Assembly: GCA_963752505.1 (NCBI GenBank)
Contig: CAVVYM010000007.1
Coordinates: 24,171-88,170, forward strand
Direction of reading: 5' to 3'
From: JACJWR01 sp963752505
GTDB taxonomy: Bacteria; Actinomycetota; Actinomycetes; S36-B12; UBA10799
DNA length: 64,000 nucleotides
The notes under the pieces were generated by a model. That model was not told the DNA's origin. It worked only from the letters and a program-made list of their open reading frames with translations, and did no database searches. The translations under genes and the position numbers were made by a program. Shown here one piece after another: positions 43,625 to 51,145 of the stretch. Numbering within the stretch: position 1 is the first letter of the stretch; each line of letters begins with the position of its first letter.

Positions 43625-44734
43625 TCACATCTCCGTTCCGAAGGCGGCGGTGAACCGCACGTCTCCCTCGATCAGGTCGCGCATGTCGGTGATCCCGTGG
43701 CGGAACATCAAAGTGCGTTCCAGACCCATCCCGAAGGCGAAGCCGGAGTACTCGTCGGGATCCACCCCGCACGCGATCAGCACTCGCGGGTTGACCATGC
43801 CGCAACCACCCCACTCGATCCACCCTTCGCTGCTGCAGGTTCGACACGGCCGCTCCGGGTTGCCGACGGAGTCCCCGCGGCAGGCGAAGCACTGGAGGTC
43901 GACCTCAGCGCTGGGTTCGGTGAAGGGGAAGAACGACGGGCGCAGCCGCGTCACCAGGCCGTCACCGAACATCTCGGCTGCGAAATGGTCCAGCGTTCCG
44001 CGTAGGTCGGCCATGGTGATCCCCCGGTCCACTGCCAAGCCCTCGACCTGATGGAACACCGGCGTGTGGGTGGCGTCGAGTTCGTCGGAGCGGAAGACCT
44101 TGCCAGGGCACACGACATACAGCGGTGGTTCATGGTTGAGCATGGTGCGGATCTGCACCGGTGAGGTGTGGGTGCGCAACACCACACCGGAGTCGTCCGA
44201 GTCGACGAAGAAGGTGTCGGACATCTCTCGCGCGGGATGATCCGCCGGAATGTTCAAGGCGTCAAAGTTGTACCACTCCGCCTCCACCTCGGGGCCTTCG
44301 GCAACCTCGTAGCCCATCGCCACGAAAACATCGGCAACGCGCTCGGCGATGGTGGTCAACGGGTGGCGGGCGCCCACCGGGAGGCGGTCGTAGTCGGCTG
44401 TGACGTCCACTCGCTCGGCTACGAGAACCGCGGCGTCGCGCTCAGCCTCAAGTTCAGCTTGACGTGCCTCGATCGCGGCACGCACGCGGCCCCGCGCGGC
44501 TCCGACTCGCTTGCCCGCGGTCGCCTTCGCCGCCGGTGGCAGGGCGCCGATCTCCCGATTCGCCAATGCCAGCGGGCTCTTGTCGGCTGCGTGGCCGAGC
44601 CGCACCGATTTGAGTTGGTCGAGATCCGATGCGGCAGCGATGGCCGCCAATGCGTCTGCCACGAATCCGTCGATCGAGTCGGCTGAGAGCACGCCTACCT
44701 CAACAGGGTCGTAGTCGGAATTCGGTGCTGACAT
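43625..44734 (-). CDS. pheS: Phenylalanyl-tRNA synthetase alpha subunit
   Basis: A 369-residue class II catalytic subunit: N-terminal coiled coil (to about residue 100), then motif 2 (TSPVQIRTM and FRSDELDATHTPVFHQVEGL) and motif 3 (GFAFGMGLERTLMFRHGI). Between them CFACRG and CRTCSSEGWIEWGGCGMVNP carry two CxxC pairs, a possible zinc knuckle seen in some bacterial PheS proteins. ATG 44734 has a good GAGGAG ribosome-binding site. Upstream lies the rRNA methylase gene, with a 52-bp gap. Confidence 0.97.
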   Translation of the reverse strand: MSAPNSDYDPVEVGVLSADSIDGFVADALAAIAAASDLDQLKSVRLGHAADKSPLALANREIGALPPAAKATAGKRVGAARGRVRAAIEARQAELEAERDAAVLVAERVDVTADYDRLPVGARHPLTTIAERVADVFVAMGYEVAEGPEVEAEWYNFDALNIPADHPAREMSDTFFVDSDDSGVVLRTHTSPVQIRTMLNHEPPLYVVCPGKVFRSDELDATHTPVFHQVEGLAVDRGITMADLRGTLDHFAAEMFGDGLVTRLRPSFFPFTEPSAEVDLQCFACRGDSVGNPERPCRTCSSEGWIEWGGCGMVNPRVLIACGVDPDEYSGFAFGMGLERTLMFRHGITDMRDLIEGDVRFTAAFGTEM

Positions 44735-44786
44735 GAGCTCCTCAAAGTCTGTGTGGGCCGCCGGCGAGCAACCGCTGCAAGTCTAG

Positions 44787-45587
44787 TCAGGCGTGTTGAG
44801 CTTGAGCAGTCGCGTACAGGCAGACCGCCGCCGCCGTCGACAGGTTGAGGCTCTCCGCTTGTCCGTAGATGGGAATGGCGACGATGTCGTCGCACAACTG
44901 ACGGATCGGTGCTGGCAAACCCCAGGCCTCGTTGCCGAACACCCACGCGGTCGGGCGGGCGAGTTGTGCCCGGTCGAAGTGGTGGAGTTCAGTGCCGCCA
45001 GCACCGTCGGCACCCAGCACCAGCATGCCCTGGCGACGTGCGGCGGCGACTGCCGCAGCGAGTTCGATGCCGTGCGCGACCGGCAGGTGGAACAGCGAGC
45101 CGGCGCTGGCACGCACGCATTTAGCGTTGAAGGGATCGACGCTGGACTCGCTGAGCACGACACCGGCGGCACCGGCGGCGTCGCTCACCCGGATGACGGT
45201 ACCGGCGTTCCCGGGATCACGAACGTGGGCGAGGATCGACACGATGCGTGCCCCGGCGGGGACGGCCGCGGTGAGCGAGGTGGCCGGCATCCGGCACACC
45301 GCCACGATGCCCTGAGGGTTCACGGTGTCCGAGAGGTGGGCTAGTACCGGCGCGGAGGCCCGCAACCACTCGACCCCGGCCGACTCCGCGGTCAGACGTA
45401 GATCCGAGTGGCGGGCAGCGGCCTCGTCGGTGGCGAATACTTCGACGACGGCGCCGTCAGCCGCGAGCGCCTCCCGGACCGCTTGGGGACCTTCGGCCAG
45501 GAATCTGCCGTCCCGGACGCGGAAAGCCCGCTTGCGCAACCGTGCCGCCCGCGAAACGCGGGCGGCACGGGTCGATGTGAGTATCAG
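44787..45587 (-). CDS. tsnR: SpoU-family 2'-O rRNA methyltransferase, probable CTG start
   Basis: A SpoU/TrmH (SPOUT) methyltransferase: substrate-binding N domain with GRFLAEGPQAVREAL, then ILAHVRDPGNAGTVIRVSDAAGA (motif 1), WVFGNEAWGLP (motif 2) and IPIYGQAESLNLSTAAAVCLY (motif 3, the knot). The first ordinary start is TTG 45539 (MRKRAFRVRDGRF), which trims the usual N-terminal helix. CTG 45587 overlaps the rplT stop as CTGA, adds ILTSTRAARVSRAARL, and gives 266 residues; this resembles the LT-x-RSARV-type start I recall in mycobacterial TsnR. The added codons contain the 45540-45570 hairpin. The start is therefore inferred, while the family is certain. Confidence 0.85.
   Translation of the reverse strand: MILTSTRAARVSRAARLRKRAFRVRDGRFLAEGPQAVREALAADGAVVEVFATDEAAARHSDLRLTAESAGVEWLRASAPVLAHLSDTVNPQGIVAVCRMPATSLTAAVPAGARIVSILAHVRDPGNAGTVIRVSDAAGAAGVVLSESSVDPFNAKCVRASAGSLFHLPVAHGIELAAAVAAARRQGMLVLGADGAGGTELHHFDRAQLARPTAWVFGNEAWGLPAPIRQLCDDIVAIPIYGQAESLNLSTAAAVCLYATAQAQHA
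45540..45570. other. Perfect 14-bp GC hairpin at the rplT-methylase junction
   Basis: CCGTGCCGCCCGCG and CGCGGGCGGCACGG are exact reverse complements separated by three bases. The hairpin begins 13 bases after the rplT stop. There is no T-run after it, so it is not a standard intrinsic terminator; it could be an attenuator, an RNA-stability element or a pause site. If the methylase starts at CTG 45587 the stem is inside its codons 6-16. Confidence 0.85.
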
Positions 45588-45955
45588 GCTGCACCCTGGG
45601 CCGACACTGCAGACCGGGAGACGTCGACCAGCGCCGCGAAGGCACCGGGGTCGTTGACGGCCAGCTCCGCGAGCATGCGGCGGTCAACCTCGACACCGGC
45701 CAGCTTCAGCCCTTGGATGAAGCGGTTGTAGGTCATGCCGTTGGCGCGGGCACCGGCGTTGATGCGCTGGATCCACAGCCGCCGAAAGTCGCCCTTGCGA
45801 TCCTTGCGATCGTTGAACGAGTACACCAACGAGTGCGTGACTTGTTCTTTCGCCTTGCGGTAGAGCCGGGAGCGTTGACCCCGGTAGCCGCTGGCTGCCT
45901 CAAGCACCTCCCGGCGCTTCTTCTGGGCGTTTACTGCACGCTTGACGCGGGCCAC
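45584..45955 (-). CDS. rplT: Ribosomal protein bL20
   Basis: A 123-residue bL20, with the basic N-terminal extension MARVKRAVNAQKKRREVLEAA, then GYRGQRSRLYRKAKEQV and the globular C-terminal domain (INAGARANGMTYNRFIQGL). It binds 23S rRNA early in large-subunit assembly and in some bacteria represses its own operon. GTG 45955 follows an AAGGAG site. Order infC-rpmI-rplT is universal in Gram-positive bacteria. Its stop codon overlaps the likely CTG start of the methylase gene. Confidence 0.98.
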   Translation of the reverse strand: MARVKRAVNAQKKRREVLEAASGYRGQRSRLYRKAKEQVTHSLVYSFNDRKDRKGDFRRLWIQRINAGARANGMTYNRFIQGLKLAGVEVDRRMLAELAVNDPGAFAALVDVSRSAVSAQGAA

Positions 45956-46000
45956 GATTGTCTCCTTGTAACGGTGTTCGGTGCGATAGGTGTCTTCAGG

Positions 46001-46198
46001 TCAGCGCTTGCCGAGCAGACGCTCAACCTTGGGAGTGTCGGCCTTGCTGAGTTGCTTGGAACCGGAGATGCGGCGCGTGCGCTTGGACGGCTTGCTCTCC
46101 AGCAGGTGGCGCTTGTTGGCGCTCTCGTGCATCACCTTGCCGGTTCCGGTGACCCGGAAACGCTTCTTGGCTCCGCTGTGGGTCTTGCTCTTTGGCAC
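46001..46198 (-). CDS. rpmI: Ribosomal protein bL35
   Basis: A 65-residue basic protein: MPKSKTHSGAKKRFRVTGTG at the start, HLLESKPSKRTRRI in the middle, as in bL35 of the large subunit. GTG 46198 lies 3 bases after the infC stop and has a GGAG site upstream inside infC. Confidence 0.98.
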   Translation of the reverse strand: MPKSKTHSGAKKRFRVTGTGKVMHESANKRHLLESKPSKRTRRISGSKQLSKADTPKVERLLGKR

Positions 46199-46201
46199 GT
46201 C

Positions 46202-46756
46202 CTACTCCTCTGATACGTCGTTGCTCGACCGGTTGTCGGTCTGCTTCTTGCGGCTTGGGGCGATGACCATCGTCATGTTGCGGCCGTCCTGCTTCGGCGC
46301 GGCTTCCACAATGCCGAGTTCACCGATGTCCTCGGCCAGTTTGGCCAAGAGGCGGAATCCGAGTTCGGGTCGCGATTGCTCGCGACCGCGGAACATGATG
46401 GTGACTTTGACCTTGTCGCCGGCCTTGAGGAAGCGCTCGATGTGGCCCTTCTTCGTGCCGTAGTCGTGGGGGTCGATCTTCGGTCGGAGCTTCATCTCCT
46501 TGATGACCGTGTGACTCTGGTTCTTGCGGTTTTCGCGAGCTTTCAGCGCGGCTTCGTACTTGAACTTGCCGTAATCCATGAGTTTGCAGACGGGCGGTTT
46601 GGCCATCGGAGCAACTTCGACGAGGTCGAGTTCGGACTCCTCTGCCAGTCGCAGCGCGTCATCGATGCGCACAATTCCGACTTGTTCGCCGCCTGGTCCG
46701 ACCAGACGGACCTCGGGTACGCGGATCCGCTCATTGATCCTTGGTTCGACGCTGAT
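46202..46756 (-). CDS. infC: Translation initiation factor IF-3, probable ATC start
   Basis: IF-3 prevents premature subunit joining and rejects initiation at poor start codons. The product reads SVEPRINERIRVPEVRLVGP, then the linker and C domain (KIDPHDYGTKKGHIERFL, FRGREQSRPELG). The start is set at ATC 46756: five bases upstream is a perfect GGAGG, and the resulting 184-residue protein starts where IF-3 normally does. GTG 46789 would add 11 residues that overlap the ribosome-binding site. Rare start codons (ATT, ATC, ATA) in infC are a known basis of IF-3 autoregulation. Confidence 0.93.
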   Translation of the reverse strand: MSVEPRINERIRVPEVRLVGPGGEQVGIVRIDDALRLAEESELDLVEVAPMAKPPVCKLMDYGKFKYEAALKARENRKNQSHTVIKEMKLRPKIDPHDYGTKKGHIERFLKAGDKVKVTIMFRGREQSRPELGFRLLAKLAEDIGELGIVEAAPKQDGRNMTMVIAPSRKKQTDNRSSNDVSEE

Positions 46757-46928
46757 GAACGCCTCCTGTGTTCGCGATGGGATTCGCACAGGCGGCTGCG
46801 TGCCGTGGTGGTGACCTCGGCTACCGGGGACCTGAACGACTCAGTAGGAAACGCCGTCAGGTGGGAGATATGCCTCCGCTTGTACGCGGGCGCCGCGGGC
46901 ACGGCGACCGTCTGCAAGGCTATCACCC

Positions 46929-47309
46929 ATGACCGATTCATCAGGTACACCCCCACGTCCCCACGAAACGGTAGCTGACATGGGTGCCGAAGCCGCCCGA
47001 GACATCGGCGATGTTCCCGCGGTGGAGATCATCACGACGGTGGCCCTGCACCTGATGACGGCCGCCGCCGTCAAGTGCGGACTTGGTGATGACGGCGACG
47101 CTGACGAGGACCTTGCGGAGGCTCGGATCCTGATCAACGCACTGGCGGCCCTGGTGACGGGCTCGGCCGCCGACCTGGGCACCTTCCACGCGGGGCCGCT
47201 GCGTGACGGGTTGCGTTCGGTCCAACGTGCCTTCCGGGAGGCGTCATCGTTTCCAGATGAACCGGGCAAGGGCCCCGGCGAGCGGTTCACCGGTCCGGTG
47301 CTCGGCTAG
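46929..47309 (+). CDS. DUF1844-family protein
   Basis: A 126-residue protein with the DUF1844 core PAVEIITTVALHLMTAAAVKCGLG (residues 30-53; quoted in part) followed by AEARILINALAALVTGS. The helical core is preceded by a polar N terminus and followed by an acidic, disordered tail. The family has no known function but regularly sits divergent from infC in Actinobacteria, as here. ATG 46929 is close after TATCAC and has no ribosome-binding site, suggesting another leaderless start. The 170 bp between it and infC would hold both promoters and the infC leader. Confidence 0.85.
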   Translation: MTDSSGTPPRPHETVADMGAEAARDIGDVPAVEIITTVALHLMTAAAVKCGLGDDGDADEDLAEARILINALAALVTGSAADLGTFHAGPLRDGLRSVQRAFREASSFPDEPGKGPGERFTGPVLG

Positions 47310-47328
47310 CGCCGCCTCGACCCGCGGC

Positions 47329-48066
47329 TCAAGCCGGATCCACCCCGAGCGCGAGTCCCTTGACGAGCCGACTCCGCAGCAACGGATGGGCCGCGAGTTG
47401 GCGTGCCAACTCTGCCACGGTCGCAGGTTGCCCGGCGACCGTCGAATCCAGCAGCACGACCACGTCGGCGGCACCCGAGTGATCCGCCACCAGCCAGTGG
47501 TGGCAACTCAAGCCGGCCTCACCGAGCACGGCATCCACCACCTCGCCCACGGCGGCGCGTACGTCGTCGTCCTCCGCGGGCGGACGCGGGACGCGGCCCT
47601 CGGCCAGTGCCCAGAGGAACGGTCCCGTCAGCGCGCAGTCTCCGTCGATCAGCAGGGCATCGGCATCGTCTTCAATGGCCGCTCGGGCCGCATCCACCGC
47701 CCGCACGGGCAGCGGGCGGGCTTCGGCTTGCCAGGCGGTCAAGCCGGCCACCGAGGTGAAGGCCACCAACGCTTTGCGCCCGTCGGGTCGCACCAGCATC
47801 GCGGCTGCCATGTGGCTGTCCTTCTCTGACCCGGCCGCATCCGTACTGTCGAGCACCGCCACGAGACCCACGAGCAGCCGCGTGGGCAGCAGCGCTTCTA
47901 CCACCGGCCGCAGATCGCCGTCCCCGCGCCACGTCTCGAGTGCTGCGCCCACGGCTGGCGGCGTCCCCCCGTCATCGGCGGCGAAAGGCTGGTCCGGGAT
48001 GCGTGCGCCGCTGAATCGCTCCGCTCCGGCGCCGGATTCCGCCCCGTGCCCGACGTGACCCGTCAC
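47329..48066 (-). CDS. SseB-like N-terminal domain protein
   Basis: A 245-residue protein resembling the SseB/YP-type domain found in many actinobacterial proteins: RLLVGLVAVLDS, DSHMAAAMLVRPDGRKALVAFTSVAGLTAWQAEARPLPV (of which RPDGRKALVAFTS is the most typical) and VLLDGDCALTGPFLWALAEGR-like LLIDGDCALTGPFLWAL. The second half (EVVDAVLGEAGLSCHHWLVADHSGAADVVVLL) may be a partner domain. Function is unknown. GTG 48066 overlaps the carboxyltransferase stop as GTGA, so the two are cotranslated. Confidence 0.7.
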   Translation of the reverse strand: MTGHVGHGAESGAGAERFSGARIPDQPFAADDGGTPPAVGAALETWRGDGDLRPVVEALLPTRLLVGLVAVLDSTDAAGSEKDSHMAAAMLVRPDGRKALVAFTSVAGLTAWQAEARPLPVRAVDAARAAIEDDADALLIDGDCALTGPFLWALAEGRVPRPPAEDDDVRAAVGEVVDAVLGEAGLSCHHWLVADHSGAADVVVLLDSTVAGQPATVAELARQLAAHPLLRSRLVKGLALGVDPA

Positions 48067-49550
48067 GGGCCGGCCACCACAAACTTCGACACCCGGGTTG
48101 GGCTGACCATCGCAGCGCGCACAGCCTCGCTGAGCGCCTGCGCCATCCGGCCGACGAAGTCGGACGGATCGTCATCCGCGCCTGCGACGAGCACGTCCAC
48201 GGCCCCGAGTCGGTGCAGCTCCACAGCGGTGATCCGCTGATCGCGAGCCACCTGCGGGGCCCGCTCGGTGCTGCGATGCAGAATCGCGGCAGCGCCCTCC
48301 GGAGGCAGCGGCGTGACCCAAGCGTCGTCGGCAGCCACCACCACGTCGGCCGGCAACAGGGCCAGAGCGCCCCCGCCGCAACCAGAACCCAGCAGCACGG
48401 AGACCACCGGCACGTCTGCAACGGCGAGATCGGCCAGGCTCCGTGCGATCTCGCCGGCGAGGGCCCCCTCCTCGGCCCGGGCGGAGACTTCGGCACCCTC
48501 GGTGTCGACCACGGTGACCATTGTCAAGCCCAGTTCGCGGGCCAACGCAATTGCCCGCCGCGCGGTACGCAGGGCCCCCGGTCCGGGCGCTCCGGGCGCC
48601 GTTCGGTCGAGCGCGGCGACGATGCACGGCACCCCGCCGATGCGTGCCAGTGCGATCACAACGGCGTCATCGCGTTCACCCGATGTGGTGCCCGCCAACC
48701 AGGTGACATCCGAACCAGCGGCGGCAATCAGTTCGCGGGAACCGGGCCGATCGGACCGCCGGGTGGCCGCCACGCACTCCCAACCGTCCGGGATTGAGGT
48801 TCGCGCGGGGGGCGCGAGGGGCGCGGGATTCGGAGAACCCGCGGACTCGTCGTCAGCCCCCGAGGCCGCCTGCTCGCCCACCACGTCGAGCACAGTTGCG
48901 AGCCAACCACGCAGCTCTGGCAGGCTCACCACGGCGTCGATGACGCCCACCGCCGCCAGGTTCTCGGCGGTCTGCACGCCGGATGGAAACGGCTCGCCCG
49001 TCATGGCTTCGAACACCCGGGGACCGAGAAAACCAACCAACGCACCTGGATCAGCCGCAGTGATCTGCCCCAGGGAGCCCCAGGTGGCCATGACTCCCCC
49101 GGTCGTCGGGTCGCGCAACCACACCAAGTAAGGAAGTCCGGCCGCGCGGTGCTCGGCCGCGGCTGCTGCCACGGCCACCATGCGGAGGAATGCCGGTGTG
49201 CCCTCCTGCATGCGGGTGCCGCCCGACACGGGCATCCCCACAACGGGGAGGCGTTCGGCGGTCGCGCGCCGGAAGGCCGCCACCACCCGATCCGCAGCGG
49301 CCATGCCGGCTGAACCTGCCAGGAAGGCAAACTCGCCGGCGATCGCCGCCACCGGCCGGCCGTGCACGAGCAGTCGGCCCGTCACCACCGACTCCTGCTC
49401 CCCCGAGCGCTGCTCCGCGCGGCGCAGCTGTTCGGCATACTCGCCGTCCTGCGGCGGGTTGGGAGCTTGGTCCCAGGAATCACACACACCGTCATCCGAG
49501 ATTGCTGCAATAACCTCGCTCGCACTCCTGCGCACACCATCGTTCGCCAC
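48063..49550 (-). CDS. accD: Fused acetyl-CoA carboxylase carboxyltransferase (beta-alpha)
   Basis: A 495-residue fusion of beta- and alpha-type carboxyltransferase halves, as in the mycobacterial AccD3 type; it transfers carboxyl from carboxybiotin to acetyl-CoA or a similar acyl-CoA. The N half has the crotonase-fold VVGMPVSGGTRMQEG and MATWGSLGQITAADPGALVGFLGPRV; the C half has VTVVDTEGAEVSARAEEGALAGEIARSL (TEGAE core) and the oxyanion GSGCGGGALAL. The beta-half zinc finger is absent. GTG 49550 is preferred over ATG 49577 because a TAGCGT -10 box lies 8 nt upstream and the N terminus fits. Biotin carboxylase partners are not in the window. Confidence 0.85.
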   Translation of the reverse strand: MANDGVRRSASEVIAAISDDGVCDSWDQAPNPPQDGEYAEQLRRAEQRSGEQESVVTGRLLVHGRPVAAIAGEFAFLAGSAGMAAADRVVAAFRRATAERLPVVGMPVSGGTRMQEGTPAFLRMVAVAAAAAEHRAAGLPYLVWLRDPTTGGVMATWGSLGQITAADPGALVGFLGPRVFEAMTGEPFPSGVQTAENLAAVGVIDAVVSLPELRGWLATVLDVVGEQAASGADDESAGSPNPAPLAPPARTSIPDGWECVAATRRSDRPGSRELIAAAGSDVTWLAGTTSGERDDAVVIALARIGGVPCIVAALDRTAPGAPGPGALRTARRAIALARELGLTMVTVVDTEGAEVSARAEEGALAGEIARSLADLAVADVPVVSVLLGSGCGGGALALLPADVVVAADDAWVTPLPPEGAAAILHRSTERAPQVARDQRITAVELHRLGAVDVLVAGADDDPSDFVGRMAQALSEAVRAAMVSPTRVSKFVVAGP

Positions 49551-49558
49551 GGTCCGCA

Positions 49559-49568
49559 ACGCTAGCGT
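49559..49568. promoter_or_regulatory. Symmetric bidirectional -10 element
   Basis: ACGCTAGCGT is a perfect palindrome. Read on the plus strand it gives TAGCGT (49563-49568), 7 nt before ATG 49576 of the DUF998 gene. Read on the minus strand it gives TAGCGT (49564-49559), 8 nt before GTG 49550 of the carboxyltransferase gene. Neither gene has a ribosome-binding site. Confidence 0.5.
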
Positions 49569-49575
49569 GTGGGGC

Positions 49576-50292
49576 ATGGGCGAGCCGCGGAAGGTGAATC
49601 GGGGGCGGGTTCGACTTGCCGCCTGGACCCTGATCCTGGGCGCCATCACCAACCTTGCCTTCTTGCTGGAGGGCTACCTCGGTGTCCGGCTGGACCGCTC
49701 CGTCTCGTTCGTCAGCGAACTCGGTGCCCAGGGCGAACCAAACGCCACCTTCTTCCGATTCTCGGATCTCGTTACCGGCCTGCTGTTGCTCATTGGCGCC
49801 ATCGCCGCCTTCACCCTGCTACCTAGGAATGCCGCGCTGCGGATTGGCACCGTGAGCGCGGGAATATTCGCCCTGCTCACGTTCCTCGACGCCTTCCTGC
49901 CGTTGGATTGCCCACCGACGGTGGATGCGGACTGCAGGCTGGCTGAGGACGCCGGGGAGGTGAGTTTCGCGCACGCCGCACACAACGTCACGGGAGTGCT
50001 CGAGGGGGTGTTGGCACCTGTGGCTCTGCTCGCGCTGGCATTGGGTTCCTGGCAGCTTCGTCGCCGGCGGTCGCTGAGCGAGCGGTGGGATCCGCAGTGG
50101 CAACTGCTTGCCATCCTGGGTGTGTTGTATGCCCTGATCTCACTGCTCATCGCACTGATGTATCTGGCTGGCATCGATGGCGTGGGGGTGTGGCAGCGGA
50201 TCCAAATCGTGCTGTACTCGGCCGCGATGTTCAGTCTTGGTCTGCTTCTCAGCCACAATCAGCCGAGGGAGTCGAAGATCAATGCCAGTTGA
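49576..50292 (+). CDS. DUF998-family integral membrane protein
   Basis: A 238-residue membrane protein with six predicted helices (LAAWTLILGAITNLAFLLEGYL, VTGLLLLIGAIAAFTLLP, VSAGIFALLTFLDAFLP, VLEGVLAPVALLALALGSW, LLAILGVLYALISLLIALMYLAG, RIQIVLYSAAMFSLGLLLS). The extracellular-type segments SVSFVSELGAQGEPNATFFRFSD and LDCPPTVDADCRL match DUF998 features. Function is unknown. ATG 49576 is the first base position shared with the minus strand CATG. It overlaps the hydrolase gene by 11 bp, so the two are probably coupled. Confidence 0.8.
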   Translation: MGEPRKVNRGRVRLAAWTLILGAITNLAFLLEGYLGVRLDRSVSFVSELGAQGEPNATFFRFSDLVTGLLLLIGAIAAFTLLPRNAALRIGTVSAGIFALLTFLDAFLPLDCPPTVDADCRLAEDAGEVSFAHAAHNVTGVLEGVLAPVALLALALGSWQLRRRRSLSERWDPQWQLLAILGVLYALISLLIALMYLAGIDGVGVWQRIQIVLYSAAMFSLGLLLSHNQPRESKINAS

Positions 50293-51133
50293 AGTGCGGC
50301 GCATGGTGCGCCCCGGCACGGCCCCCACCTTGGTGTTCCTCAACGGCATGGCTATGCCCTACGAGATGTGGTTGCCAACGCTGGACCTCTTGCCGTCCGA
50401 ATTGGCGGTGGTGCTCTTCGACCGACCCCATCGGCCTGGGCATCCGGGGGGCGACTTCGCGCTCGTCGCCGACGAAATCGACGAGGCGATCCGAGACACC
50501 CCGACACCCCGGGTGGTCATCGGCCATTCTTTCGGCGGCTTGCTGGCCGAGGCCTACGCCCGCGTCCGCCCGTCCCACGTCTGCGCCTTGGTGCTCATCG
50601 ACGCCAGCATCCCCGCCGACTACGACTCAGTCGACGAGGACTACCTGCCCGATGCCCTGCCCAACTGGCGCAAGTGGTTGGGGTACCTGCCTGAACTTCC
50701 CTTCGTTGATCCGATCATGGGCAAAGCGATCGCCGCGGGGGTGGTGGCAGGCGCCACCAAGCACCACGACTTCCGCGACGTCTATGCGAACCTCCCGGCC
50801 GACGCCGTGCTCAACCTTGGCTCGAAGGCGACCATCGGCCGCGCCATGCACGACGACCACAGCATCGGCGCGTTGAGCCACTCGCTGGTGGTCGCACGGC
50901 AGTCCGGGCGCCTGCAGGTGCCGGTCACGGTGCTGGTCGGCCGCAGCGGGCCGCGTCTGCTTCCCACGACCCAAAGCGCCTGGGTGGAGCGCCACCGCGC
51001 CGAGGCGGCGACGCTGGCCGACGATGTGACGCTCGAGGTGGCCGACGGCGCGCACATGCTGATGCTCGATCGTCCCGCGGACGTCGCAGCGGCGATCCTC
51101 GACGCCATCTCGCGCGCTGACTGCGGCAGATGA
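50282..51133 (+). CDS. Alpha/beta hydrolase
   Basis: A 283-residue alpha/beta-hydrolase. The oxyanion region is VFLNGMAMPYEMW, the nucleophile elbow is GHSFGG (Ser near residue 83), and the catalytic His is in DGAHMLMLDRP near residue 262, with an acid probably after the VLVGRSGP strand. There is no signal peptide, so it is cytosolic; substrate is unknown. ATG 50282 lies within the last codons of the DUF998 gene, consistent with translational coupling of a membrane protein and a hydrolase. It is convergent with hisG, 12 bp away. Confidence 0.85.
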   Translation: MPVEVRRMVRPGTAPTLVFLNGMAMPYEMWLPTLDLLPSELAVVLFDRPHRPGHPGGDFALVADEIDEAIRDTPTPRVVIGHSFGGLLAEAYARVRPSHVCALVLIDASIPADYDSVDEDYLPDALPNWRKWLGYLPELPFVDPIMGKAIAAGVVAGATKHHDFRDVYANLPADAVLNLGSKATIGRAMHDDHSIGALSHSLVVARQSGRLQVPVTVLVGRSGPRLLPTTQSAWVERHRAEAATLADDVTLEVADGAHMLMLDRPADVAAAILDAISRADCGR

Positions 51134-51145
51134 GCTGGCGCGAGG

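Noticed and set aside
49548..49577. ATG 49577 as start of the carboxyltransferase
   Set aside because: It shares its CATG with the opposite gene's start and would need a promoter inside that gene; GTG 49550 has a -10 box at proper distance and the better N terminus.
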